DNA of 64,000 nt. Source: Nonomuraea jabiensis. GTDB taxonomy: Bacteria; Actinomycetota; Actinomycetes; Streptosporangiales; Streptosporangiaceae. The notes under the pieces are model-generated. The model saw only the letters and a program-made list of their open reading frames with translations, made no database searches and was not told the DNA's origin. Made by a program: the position numbers and the translations under genes. The stretch spans positions 5,468,501-5,532,500 of the forward strand of contig NZ_JACHMB010000001.1 of the NCBI RefSeq assembly GCF_014204795.1, in the 5' to 3' direction. Shown here in pieces: positions 32,625 to 41,248 of this stretch. The stretch's first letter is position 1. Each line of letters begins with the position of its first letter.

Positions 32625-33587
32625 ATGGCGGCGACGATCAAGGACGTGGCCCGCGCCTGCGGCGTGCACGTCTCCACCGTGTCCCGCACCTTCTCCGCCC
32701 CCCACCTGGTCAATCCTGCCACCAGGAGCCGCGTGCTGGCCGCCGCCGACGACCTCGGTTACCGGCCCAACCGCGCCGCCAGGGCGCTCACGACCGGCCG
32801 TACGTTCAACATGGGCCTGATCGTGGCCGACATCGCCAACCCGTTCTTCCCGCCGCTCATCAAAGCCGCCCAGTCGCAGGCCAGGGGCCGTGACTACCAC
32901 GTGTTCGTGGCCGACACCGACGAGGATCCGCGCGTCGAGGAGGAGCTGATCAGGACGTTCACCAAGCAGGTGGACGGCGTCCTGCTGTGCAGCCCCCGCC
33001 TGTCGAACAAGATGATCGAGCGGCTGGCCGAGGACGTGCCGTTCGTGGTGATCAACCGGCGCATCCGGGGCATGCCCGCCGTCCTGATGAACGTCGCCCA
33101 GGGCGCCAAGCTGGCGCTGGAGCACCTGGTCGGGCTGGGGCACCGCAGGATCGCGCTCGTGTCGGGGCCGATCGGCTCGTGGACCAGCAACGAGATGCAG
33201 GGCGCCGCGGCCGAGGCGCCCGGGCTCGACCTCGTCTTCTTCGGCCCCAACCAGCCCACGGAGTCGGGCGGCCTGGCGGTGGCCGCCGACGTGGCGGCCT
33301 GCGGGGCCACGGCGGTGCTGGCGTACAACGATCTCGTCGCGCTTGGCCTCGTTGAGGGGCTGTCGGAGATGGGGATAGGGGTACCAGACCAGATAAGTGT
33401 GATCGGGTTCGACGACATCCTGCCGGGACGGCTCAACCGGCCCAAGCTCACCACGGTGGCCATGCCGGCCGTGGCCGCCGGGAGGATGGCCGTCGACCTG
33501 CTGCTCCAGTCCGGGGGCGAGGGCGCGACAGTGACCCTCGACACCGCCCTCATTGTCAGAGAGTCCACGGGAAGGGCCCAATCATGA
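32625..33587 (+). CDS. LacI/GalR-family transcriptional regulator
   Basis: A 320-residue repressor. Residues 1-60 hold the LacI helix-turn-helix and hinge: ATIKDVARACGVHVSTVSRT, then LGYRPNRAARALTT. The periplasmic-binding-like effector domain follows (FNMGLIVADIANPFFPPLIK, DGVLLCSPR, HRRIALVSGP, VIGFDDI). ATG at 32625 has a GGGAGA site. It overlaps aldose 1-epimerase by 4 bp, so the ligand is probably a hexose or glycoside processed with that enzyme. Confidence 0.92.
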   Translation: MAATIKDVARACGVHVSTVSRTFSAPHLVNPATRSRVLAAADDLGYRPNRAARALTTGRTFNMGLIVADIANPFFPPLIKAAQSQARGRDYHVFVADTDEDPRVEEELIRTFTKQVDGVLLCSPRLSNKMIERLAEDVPFVVINRRIRGMPAVLMNVAQGAKLALEHLVGLGHRRIALVSGPIGSWTSNEMQGAAAEAPGLDLVFFGPNQPTESGGLAVAADVAACGATAVLAYNDLVALGLVEGLSEMGIGVPDQISVIGFDDILPGRLNRPKLTTVAMPAVAAGRMAVDLLLQSGGEGATVTLDTALIVRESTGRAQS

Positions 33588-34519
33588 ACTTCGGAACGCT
33601 GCCGTCGGGGGAGAGCGTCGAGCTGGTGGAGCTGTCGTCGGGACGGCTGCGCGCCGAGGTGCTCACGTACGGCGCCATCGTGCGCTCGCTGGAGGTGTCC
33701 GGCCGCAACGTGGTGCTCGGCCTGGACACGCTGGAGGACTACCAGACCCGCAGCCGCTACTTCGGCGCGGTCGTCGGCAGGTACGGCAACCGCATCGCGG
33801 GCGGCCGCTTCACCCTCGACGGCGTCGAGTACGAGCTGGCCGTCAACAACGGCACCGCCCACCTGCACGGCGGCATCGTGGGCTTCGACAAGAAGGTGTG
33901 GTCCATCGAGTCCAACGACGACAGGTCGGTGACGCTGAGGCTGATCAGCCCCGACGGCGACGAGGGCTACCCCGGCACGCTGACCGCCCGGGTGACGTAC
34001 ACGCTCGAGGACGACGCGCTCCGCATCGACTACGAGATGGAGACCGAGGCCCCGACCGTGGTCAACCTGACCAACCACTCCTACTTCGACCTCTCGGGCG
34101 AGGGCGACGTACGCGACCACGTCGTGCGGATCGACGCCGACCACTACCTGCCGGTGGACGACGCCAAGATCCCCACGGGGGAGCTCGCGCCGGTCAAGGG
34201 CACCGCGTTCGACTTCACCGAGCCGCACGCGGTGGGGGAGCGCAACGACGGTGCCTACGACCACTGCTACGTGCTCGGCGGCGGCGGTGCCACGGTGACG
34301 GCCGGCGGCCTGACCATGGAGGTCACGACGACCGAGCCGGGCGTGCAGTTCTACACCGGCCACATGCTGGACGGGGACGCGACGCCGTACGGGCCCTTCG
34401 GCGGGCTGTGCCTGGAGACGCAGCACTTCCCCGACTCGCCCAACAAGCCCCAGTTCCCCTCCACCGTGCTCCGGCCGGGCCGTCGGCGCACCTCGACGAC
34501 CACGTACAAGTTCATCTAG
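33584..34519 (+). CDS. galM: aldose 1-epimerase (mutarotase)
   Basis: A 311-residue galactose mutarotase-type beta-sandwich enzyme interconverting alpha and beta anomers of aldoses. Catalytic residues are visible: H95 in AHLHGGIVGFDKKVW, H165 in VVNLTNHSYFDLSG and the base E278 in GLCLETQHFPDSPN. N-terminal NRIAGGRFTLDG is also conserved. Start ATG overlaps the LacI gene stop, suggesting one operon. The last 8 bases overlap the convergent SpoIIE-type gene. Confidence 0.93.
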   Translation: MNFGTLPSGESVELVELSSGRLRAEVLTYGAIVRSLEVSGRNVVLGLDTLEDYQTRSRYFGAVVGRYGNRIAGGRFTLDGVEYELAVNNGTAHLHGGIVGFDKKVWSIESNDDRSVTLRLISPDGDEGYPGTLTARVTYTLEDDALRIDYEMETEAPTVVNLTNHSYFDLSGEGDVRDHVVRIDADHYLPVDDAKIPTGELAPVKGTAFDFTEPHAVGERNDGAYDHCYVLGGGGATVTAGGLTMEVTTTEPGVQFYTGHMLDGDATPYGPFGGLCLETQHFPDSPNKPQFPSTVLRPGRRRTSTTTYKFI

Positions 34520-36926
34520 GCGAGGCCTTGATCACCAGCAGGGCCACGTCGTCCTGCGGCGGCTCCTCGGCGAACGTCTCGACCGCGTGCCGCACGCGTT
34601 CGGCCACCGCGTGGGCGCTCAGCCCCGCGCAGCCGGACAGCAGCTCGGCCAGCCCGTCGCCGTCGTCGAGCAGCCGGTCGCCGTCGCGCCGCTCGGTCAC
34701 CCCGTCGGTGACGCACAGCAGCAGCTCCTCCGGCGCCAGCTCGAACGTCTCGACGTAGAACCTGGCGCCGGACTCGATGCCCAGCAGCAGCTGCGGGCTC
34801 GCCATGGGCTCGACCTTGCCGTTAGGCCGCAGCAGGAGTGGGGGCGGGTGGCCCGCGGAGGCGATCGTGCAGAGCGCGCCGCCCTGCGGCAGCGGGGTGA
34901 GCTCGCCGCACAGCAGGCTGAGGAACCTGCCCTCCTCGCCCTCCTCCAGCAGCGCGTGGTTGAGCCGGTCGAAGATGTCGGCCACCGTGTAGTGCTCCTT
35001 GGCCAGCAGGCGTACGGCGTGGCGGGCGAGCCCGGTGACGGCGGCCGCCTCGGGCCCGCTGCCGCAGACGTCGCCCAGCGCGAAGCACCAGTGGTCGGCC
35101 ACCGTGAACAGGTCGTAGAAGTCGCCCCCGACGTGCGCGCCCTCCTCGGCCGGCTCGTAGACGACCGCCGACTCCAGGCCGGGCATGGGCGCCACGCGCA
35201 TGGGCAGCAGGCTGCGCTGCAGCACCCGGGAGGTGGTCGCCTGCCTGGCGTACAGCATGGCGGTGTGCAGGTTGAGCGCCACCAGGCGGCACAGGTCCGA
35301 CAGCAGGTCGGCCAGCTCCAGCGGCAGGGTCGGCTCGGTGCGGCCGATCACCAGCGCCCCGTGCGACCTGCCCTGCGTGAGCAGCGGGAACGACAGCACG
35401 GTCTCGGGGCCGACCGGCCAGCTCACCTCGCTGAGGGCGGTGCGCGGGATGGCGGGCAGCGACTTGCGCAGGTCGGCGTTGTGGCGCTCCTCGCTGTGCC
35501 AGACGTGGGCGAGCCTGGTCATACCCGCGAGGTCGGTCAGGTAGACGGCCGCCCAGGTCGCGATCTTGGGTACGACGAGCTGCGCGGTCAGCGCCGCGAT
35601 CAGCTCCTCGTCGTGCACGCCCGCCAGCAGCTCGCCCGCCTCGGCCAGGAACGACAGCCGGCCCCGGTGCGCGCGGTCCTGCTCGGCGAGCCGCTCGCGC
35701 TGGACGGGGACGGCCACCTGGCCGGCGATGTGCTGGAGGCTGACCGTGAGCTCCTGGTCGAAGCGGTCCGGCTGGGCGGCCGTCACCACGAGGTAGCCGG
35801 CCAGCTCGCCGCCGGCCAGCAGCGGCGCGCACGCCAGCGACCTGGCGCGCAGCTGCTGGGCCAGCTCGACGTCCACGGCGAGCAGGTCCTCGATCATCGT
35901 GGGGGTCGTGCGCTCCGCGCCGAACACGCCGGTGGCCAGCACTCCCACCAGCCCCGCCGTGGCCCCCGCGCCCGCCGCGACGCCGAACCTGTTGCCGCCC
36001 TCCGCGGCGAGCAGCACGTACGCGGCGTCGCCCCCGCTGGAGACCTGCACGATCCGGGCGATCGTGTCGAGCAGCTCGGCGAACGGCATGTCCTGGTCGA
36101 GCAGGTCCTTGATGCGCCGGCCGGCCCCGCCCAGCCGCGGCGCCGGCGGCGGCGTCAGCACGTAGGCGTGGTCGGCGGCCACCACCATCCAGATCGAGCA
36201 GCGCTGCCGGCTGGAGCGCAGGTGGGAGACGTAGACGGGGACCAGCCGGCCGTCCTGGTGCCGCATGCGCGCCTCGCCCCGCCAGCGGCCCAGGCCGAGG
36301 GTGTCGGCCAGCGACAGCGCGTGCGGCCCGTGGCCGCGCCAGGCCACTAACCGCTCGAGGGAGCGGCCGACCGCCTGGTCGGCCCGCCAGCCGAGCAGTT
36401 TCTCGGCCTCCGGGTTCCAGGACCGCACGACCCCGTCGCGGTCGGCGACGATCACGCCGACGTGCAGGGTCTCGATGGGCGCCGCGCTGGGCGGCGCGGG
36501 CGCGGCCTCCTGGACGTCGCAGCCGTCCGAGATCTCCATGCGCACCCAGACGCGCTTGGCGGTCCTCGTGTACGTGACGCCCCAGGCGTCGGCCAGCATG
36601 CCGGCCAGGGCGAGGCCGCGCCCCGACGTACGGGTCGGCTCGGGCGCGGGCCCGGCCGCCAGGACCGTCCGCGCGGGGTGGCGGTCGTCGACCTCGATCT
36701 CCAGCTTCGGGGGGCTGGCCGTCACGTCCAGGCGGCAGGTCAGCTCGACGCCGGTGCCCGCGTGCACCACGGCGTTCGTGACGAGTTCGCTGGTCAGCAG
36801 CACGGCGTCCTCCGCCAGATGGCTCAGGCGCCATTCGCCGAGCACCTGGCGGACGAACTTGCGCGCGTGAGCCGGGGCATGGGGCGTCCCGTCGAAAGCC
36901 GTGCTCGACACCCTGGTCGTGTCCAC
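34512..36926 (-). CDS. multidomain SpoIIE-type phosphatase (HATPase-PAS-GAF-GAF-PP2C)
   Basis: An 804-residue signalling protein. Residues about 10-130 are an RsbW-like HATPase (N-box ELVTNAVVHAG, G-box GRGLALAGMLADAWG). About 150-250 are a PAS domain (VIVADRDGVVRSWNPEAEKLL) and about 270-420 and 430-570 are GAF-like. About 580-800 form a SpoIIE/PP2C phosphatase with metal-binding GGDFYDLF and LLCVTDGVTERRDGD. Such proteins act on anti-sigma-factor antagonists in partner-switching control of stress sigma factors. Kinase and phosphatase halves in one chain could act in opposite directions. No sigma or antagonist gene is adjacent. Confidence 0.88.
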   Translation of the reverse strand: MDTTRVSSTAFDGTPHAPAHARKFVRQVLGEWRLSHLAEDAVLLTSELVTNAVVHAGTGVELTCRLDVTASPPKLEIEVDDRHPARTVLAAGPAPEPTRTSGRGLALAGMLADAWGVTYTRTAKRVWVRMEISDGCDVQEAAPAPPSAAPIETLHVGVIVADRDGVVRSWNPEAEKLLGWRADQAVGRSLERLVAWRGHGPHALSLADTLGLGRWRGEARMRHQDGRLVPVYVSHLRSSRQRCSIWMVVAADHAYVLTPPPAPRLGGAGRRIKDLLDQDMPFAELLDTIARIVQVSSGGDAAYVLLAAEGGNRFGVAAGAGATAGLVGVLATGVFGAERTTPTMIEDLLAVDVELAQQLRARSLACAPLLAGGELAGYLVVTAAQPDRFDQELTVSLQHIAGQVAVPVQRERLAEQDRAHRGRLSFLAEAGELLAGVHDEELIAALTAQLVVPKIATWAAVYLTDLAGMTRLAHVWHSEERHNADLRKSLPAIPRTALSEVSWPVGPETVLSFPLLTQGRSHGALVIGRTEPTLPLELADLLSDLCRLVALNLHTAMLYARQATTSRVLQRSLLPMRVAPMPGLESAVVYEPAEEGAHVGGDFYDLFTVADHWCFALGDVCGSGPEAAAVTGLARHAVRLLAKEHYTVADIFDRLNHALLEEGEEGRFLSLLCGELTPLPQGGALCTIASAGHPPPLLLRPNGKVEPMASPQLLLGIESGARFYVETFELAPEELLLCVTDGVTERRDGDRLLDDGDGLAELLSGCAGLSAHAVAERVRHAVETFAEEPPQDDVALLVIKASPR

Positions 36927-37022
36927 TCTGCGTCCTAGAACATCACTCGATGTGGCAGTACGGTCACTCTCAGAGTGTCAGAATGGTGTCGTTGATACCT
37001 CCTGTTGTGAAAGAAGGCGCGC

Positions 37023-37691
37023 TCAGGGGACGAGGGCGGCCCTGAGACGGTCCGCGTGCGCCTTGGTGAGGCCGTGGGCCAGCAGGAGCCGCTCCGCGCC
37101 GCCGAGCTCGCCCAGCGCGGCCAGGAACGTCCGCATCGCGCTCTCCGGCGCCTCCAGCAGCGCGGCGGGCGCGTCCCGCGACGGCGTGAGGTCCAGCATG
37201 AGCATGACGTCGGGCAGTGCCTTCGCGGTGAGCGCGTAGTCGCGGACGATGGCCTCGTGCTCCACGCCGAGCAGGTCGAGGATCAGCGCGACGACGATGC
37301 CGGTGCGGTCCTTGCCGGCGGCGCAGTGGACGAGGGCGGGCAGGCCGTCGGCGATCTCGGCGACGACGCCGGCGAACCAGGTCGTCCTGTGCCGCAGGAG
37401 GCCGACGTACAGGTCGCCGAGGGTCAGGTCGGCAGGCAGCGCCGCGAGCTGGGCGGGCGCGGCGTCGGAGGAGCCGGCGCCGAGCAGCGCGTGCCGCACG
37501 GCGCCGCCGAGGACGGGCGCCCAGTCGCCGGGGCCGCGCTCGTTGTCGCCGCGCAGATCGGCGATGAGCCGCAGCCCGGCCACCAGCTTCGCGTCGTCGG
37601 CCGTGAGGGTGTGCGGCTGCGCGGAGCGGTAGAGCACGCCGGGGCGCAGCGCGGTCTCCGTCGCGACGTCCCGGAGGTTGAGGAGAGGCAT
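37023..37691 (-). CDS. PtpB-like tyrosine/serine protein phosphatase
   Basis: A 222-residue phosphatase of the DSP-like tyrosine phosphatase superfamily. The P-loop is VHCAAGKDRTG with nucleophile C123 and R129; the Lys in the loop is the PtpB hallmark linked to activity on several phosphoresidues or phosphoinositides. NLRDVATETALRPGVLYRSA at the N-terminus (AxLR..LYRS) and RLIADLRGDNER are typical of the family. ATG at 37691 is chosen because the family's NLRD opening begins there; the upstream frame is not conserved. It is divergent from ftsK. Confidence 0.9.
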   Translation of the reverse strand: MPLLNLRDVATETALRPGVLYRSAQPHTLTADDAKLVAGLRLIADLRGDNERGPGDWAPVLGGAVRHALLGAGSSDAAPAQLAALPADLTLGDLYVGLLRHRTTWFAGVVAEIADGLPALVHCAAGKDRTGIVVALILDLLGVEHEAIVRDYALTAKALPDVMLMLDLTPSRDAPAALLEAPESAMRTFLAALGELGGAERLLLAHGLTKAHADRLRAALVP

Positions 37692-37837
37692 AGGACCATT
37701 CAGGAAGGAGTTGTCTGCGGCCGCACGGCTTTTACGTGGACATCGGGTGAACCTTCCCGGGATCTTCGTGCCCGTTCGGCAGGGTCGTCGGCGAGCCTCC
37801 GCGCGATCCACGGTGTCTCCGACGTACCTTTGGCATC

Positions 37838-40339
37838 ATGGCCACCCGTACGCCGAAAAGCGCATCGAAGGGGCCGGCGAAGCGGTCGACCTCGTCTCGC
37901 TCGACCCCCGCCAAGCGCGGGACCTCGTCGACGGGGCGTCCCAGGGCGGCCTCCGGTCGCAAGCCTTCGATGACCCACCAGGACCCGATCAGCTGGGTCT
38001 TCACGATGATCGGCAAGCTGATCGTCGGGCTGTGGATGCTGCTCGCCAACGGCATCGGCAGCACGGCTCGCGCGCTGGGCAAGAACGCCCGCGAGCTCGA
38101 TCCCGCGCACCGGCGCGACGGGGTGGGCCTGACGGTGCTCGCCGGAGCGATCGTGCTGGCGGCCATGACCTGGCGCAACGCCGAGGGCGCCGTCTCGGGC
38201 GTGGTGAACGCGACCGTGCACGGCGTGTTCGGCTCGCTGGCGTGGGCGCTGCCGCTGCTGTTCGGGCTGCTGGCCTGGCGCTACCTGCGCCACCCCGACC
38301 AGAACGCCGACACCGGGCGCATGGTGATCGGATGGGCCGCGCTGATGGTCGGCGTGCTGGGCGTCATCCACGTGGCCAACGGCACCCCCTACCCGGCCGG
38401 CGAGGGCCAGGGCATGGACAAGGTGTCGCAGGCCGGGGGCATGATCGGGTTCATCGTGTCGGCGCCGCCGATGAGCATCCTGCCGCCGTGGATCACGATC
38501 CCGCTGCTGCTGCTCCTGTCCGGGTTCGGCGTGCTGGTGATCACCGCCACCCCCGTGCACCGGATCCCGGAGCGGCTGGCCGAGCTCAGGCACATGCTCT
38601 TCGAACGGCACGCCGAGCCTGAGCCGCGCCAGCCGGGCAAGAAGCGGGTCAGGACCTCCAAGAAGCCGGCCGAGGAGGGGGCCGACTTCGTCAAGCCGTA
38701 CGACACCCCGGTCCTGTCGGACAAGACCGACAAGCGGCCCGAGCACTCGCCCGAGATCGTGCCCGGCCTGACGGACGAGGAGGAGCCGCCCGCCGCCGAG
38801 GCCGAGAAGCGGCCGGAGCCGCCCCAGCCGACACCCGCGCCGCGCAAGGTGGAGCAGCTCGTGCTGTCGCCGCAGGCGGGCCCGTACAGCCTGCCCGACC
38901 TGCAGTTCCTCAAGCAGGGCACGGCGCCCAAGCCGCAGACCAAGGCCAACACCACCGTGGTCAACGCGCTGACCAGCGTGCTCGAGCAGTTCGCCATCGA
39001 CGCGCAGGTGATCGGGTTCACCCGGGGGCCGACGGTGACCCGCTACGAGATCGAGCTGGGGCCCGCGGTCAAGGTGGAGAAGGTCACGGCGCTCACGAAG
39101 AACATCGCGTACGCCGTCAAGTCCGCCGACGTCCGGATCCTGTCCCCCATCCCGGGCAAGTCGGCGATCGGGGTCGAGATCCCGAACGCCGACAAGGACC
39201 TGGTGGCCCTGGGCGACGTGCTGCGCGCGCAGGTGGCGCAGGCCGACCACCACCCGATGATCGTCGGCCTGGGCAAGGACGTCGAGGGCCGCACCATCGT
39301 CGCGAACCTCGCCAAGATGCCCCACCTGCTCATCGCGGGCGCCACCGGCGCCGGTAAGTCCGTCTGCGTCAACGGGCTGATCACCAGCATCCTGATGCGG
39401 GCCACGCCCGACGAGGTGCGGATGGTGCTGGTGGACCCGAAGCGGGTCGAGCTCAGCGTGTACGAGGGCATCCCCCACCTGATCACCCCGATCATCACCA
39501 ACCCGAAGAAGGCCGCCGAAGCCCTCGAATGGGTCGTGGGTGAGATGGACCGGCGCTACGACGACCTGGCGGCGTCGGGGTTCCGGCACGTCGACGAGTT
39601 CAACAAGGCCGTACGGGCCGGCAAGCTGCAGCCGCCGCCCGGGAGCGAGCGGGTCTACCAGCCGTACCCGTACCTGCTGGTGATCGTGGACGAGCTGGCC
39701 GACCTCATGATGGTGGCCCCGCGCGACGTCGAGGACTCGATCGTGCGCATCACGCAGCTGGCCCGCGCGGCCGGCATCCACCTGGTGATCGCCACCCAGC
39801 GGCCCTCCGTCGACGTCGTCACCGGCCTGATCAAGGCGAACGTGCCGTCCAGGCTGGCGTTCGCCGTGTCGAGCCTCACCGACTCCCGGGTCATCCTCGA
39901 CCAGCCGGGCGCCGACAAGCTGGTCGGCCAGGGTGACGCGCTGTTCCTGCCGATGGGCGCGAGCAAGCCCATCCGCATCCAGAACGCGTTCGTCTCCGAG
40001 AAGGAGATCGCCGAGATCGTCGCGCACTGCAAGGCGCAGATGCAGGTCGAATACCGCGACGACGTGGCCGCCGCGCCGGTCAAGCGGGAGATCGACGAGG
40101 ACATCGGCGACGACCTCGACCTGCTGATCCAGGCCGCCGAGCTGATCGTGACCACCCAGTTCGGCTCGACCTCGATGCTGCAGCGCAAGCTGCGGGTCGG
40201 GTTCGCCAAGGCGGGACGGCTGATGGACCTCCTGGAGAGCCGGAACGTGGTCGGCCCCAGCGAGGGTTCCAAGGCCCGCGAGGTGCTGGTCAAACCGGAC
40301 GATCTACCGGGTTTGCTCGCCGACCTGCGTGGCGAATGA
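37838..40339 (+). CDS. ftsK: DNA translocase FtsK
   Basis: An 833-residue FtsK/SpoIIIE DNA pump that clears chromosomes from the division septum. A basic N-terminus is followed by about four membrane segments (residues 45-230) and a short acidic/Pro linker. Then come alpha and beta motor domains with Walker A GATGAGKS at 501-508 and Walker B YLLVIVDELADLMMV near 614. The gamma winged helix at about 775-833 (TTQFGSTSMLQRKLRVGFAK) recognises KOPS-like sequences. In sporulating actinomycetes it acts during septation of aerial hyphae. It heads the conserved block to clgR. Confidence 0.95.
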   Translation: MATRTPKSASKGPAKRSTSSRSTPAKRGTSSTGRPRAASGRKPSMTHQDPISWVFTMIGKLIVGLWMLLANGIGSTARALGKNARELDPAHRRDGVGLTVLAGAIVLAAMTWRNAEGAVSGVVNATVHGVFGSLAWALPLLFGLLAWRYLRHPDQNADTGRMVIGWAALMVGVLGVIHVANGTPYPAGEGQGMDKVSQAGGMIGFIVSAPPMSILPPWITIPLLLLLSGFGVLVITATPVHRIPERLAELRHMLFERHAEPEPRQPGKKRVRTSKKPAEEGADFVKPYDTPVLSDKTDKRPEHSPEIVPGLTDEEEPPAAEAEKRPEPPQPTPAPRKVEQLVLSPQAGPYSLPDLQFLKQGTAPKPQTKANTTVVNALTSVLEQFAIDAQVIGFTRGPTVTRYEIELGPAVKVEKVTALTKNIAYAVKSADVRILSPIPGKSAIGVEIPNADKDLVALGDVLRAQVAQADHHPMIVGLGKDVEGRTIVANLAKMPHLLIAGATGAGKSVCVNGLITSILMRATPDEVRMVLVDPKRVELSVYEGIPHLITPIITNPKKAAEALEWVVGEMDRRYDDLAASGFRHVDEFNKAVRAGKLQPPPGSERVYQPYPYLLVIVDELADLMMVAPRDVEDSIVRITQLARAAGIHLVIATQRPSVDVVTGLIKANVPSRLAFAVSSLTDSRVILDQPGADKLVGQGDALFLPMGASKPIRIQNAFVSEKEIAEIVAHCKAQMQVEYRDDVAAAPVKREIDEDIGDDLDLLIQAAELIVTTQFGSTSMLQRKLRVGFAKAGRLMDLLESRNVVGPSEGSKAREVLVKPDDLPGLLADLRGE

Positions 40340-40357
40340 CCCCAATGCGTGCCTGCC

Positions 40358-40401
40358 GGGTAGTAACTGGTTGAATATAAATCACTACCCATTGTGGTAG
40401 C
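40358..40401. promoter_or_regulatory. inverted repeats around an AT-rich promoter-like core before the RodZ-like gene
   Basis: GGGTAGT (40358-40364) pairs with ACTACCC (40384-40390) across an unusually A/T-rich core, TTGAATATAAATC. CTACC at 40386-40390 can also pair with GGTAG at 40397-40401. This may be the promoter and operator of the RodZ-like gene, or an ftsK attenuator/terminator. Confidence 0.4.
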
Positions 40402-40432
40402 AGGTGCAGGTGCCGTGGGGGAGGCGTTCGTT

Positions 40433-41188
40433 GTGCAGGAGCAGAGCATCGGGGCCATGCTGGCGGCAGCCAGGCAAGCGGCCGGGCTGACCGTCGAGCA
40501 GGTCAGCGCGGCCACCAGGATCCGCGAGGCGATCATCCATGGCCTGGAGCAGGATGACGGCAGCCAGTGCGGTGGCGACTTCTACACCAGGGGGCACGTC
40601 AAGGCCGTGGCCAAGGCGGTGGGGCTCGATCCGGAGGCCACCGTCCATCTGTACGACCAGCAGCACGGCGGGGCGCCCAGGCCGGTCGCGGCCTCGGCCG
40701 TGTTCCAGGCCGACAAGAAGATCAACGTGCCGGAGCGGCGCGGACCCAACTGGACGATGGCGCTCGGGGTCGCGCTGGCGATCGTGGTCGTCTTCGGCAT
40801 GATGCGGGTGCTGGGCGGCGCGAGCGACCAGGTGCGGACGGCCGACGTGCAGGTGGCCTCGGCCCGGCCCAAGGTCCCGCCGAACATGCCCGTCGAGCAG
40901 CCGAAGCCGGCGGCGGCCAAGGCGGTCAAACGCACGGTGACCATCGAGATCAAGGCGAAGCGGTCGTCGTACGTCCAGGCTCACGACGGGACGGGGCGCA
41001 AGCTGTTCGCGGGCACGCTGAAGGCCGGAAAGTCCGACACGTGGCGTGCGGAGGACAAGGTCAGCGTGCTGCTGGCGGACGCCTCGGCCGTTACGCTGCA
41101 GGTGAACGGCAAGAAGGTGCAGCTGGACGCGGGCAGGGGGGAGATGCTGCGGCGCTCGTTCGGGCCGCCCAAAACGACCGAGCGATAG
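40433..41188 (+). CDS. RodZ-like helix-turn-helix membrane protein
   Basis: A 251-residue bitopic protein. Residues about 3-75 are an HTH_25 domain (SIGAMLAAARQAAGLTVEQV, then YTRGHVKAVAKAVGLD). One membrane segment (WTMALGVALAIVVVFGMMRV) follows near 105-125, then a Pro/Ala linker and a C-terminal DUF4115-like beta domain (VTIEIKAKRSSYVQAHDG, LQVNGKKV). This is the RodZ architecture, linking MreB-type cytoskeleton to the envelope. GTG at 40433 has GGGGGAGG about ten bases upstream. Its place between ftsK and rimO is common in actinobacteria. Confidence 0.85.
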   Translation: MQEQSIGAMLAAARQAAGLTVEQVSAATRIREAIIHGLEQDDGSQCGGDFYTRGHVKAVAKAVGLDPEATVHLYDQQHGGAPRPVAASAVFQADKKINVPERRGPNWTMALGVALAIVVVFGMMRVLGGASDQVRTADVQVASARPKVPPNMPVEQPKPAAAKAVKRTVTIEIKAKRSSYVQAHDGTGRKLFAGTLKAGKSDTWRAEDKVSVLLADASAVTLQVNGKKVQLDAGRGEMLRRSFGPPKTTER

Positions 41189-41248
41189 CCATCTGGCGGG
41201 AGCCAGTGCATCGGGTGGTGGCCAACTCCCGATACCGTAGTGTTCACC

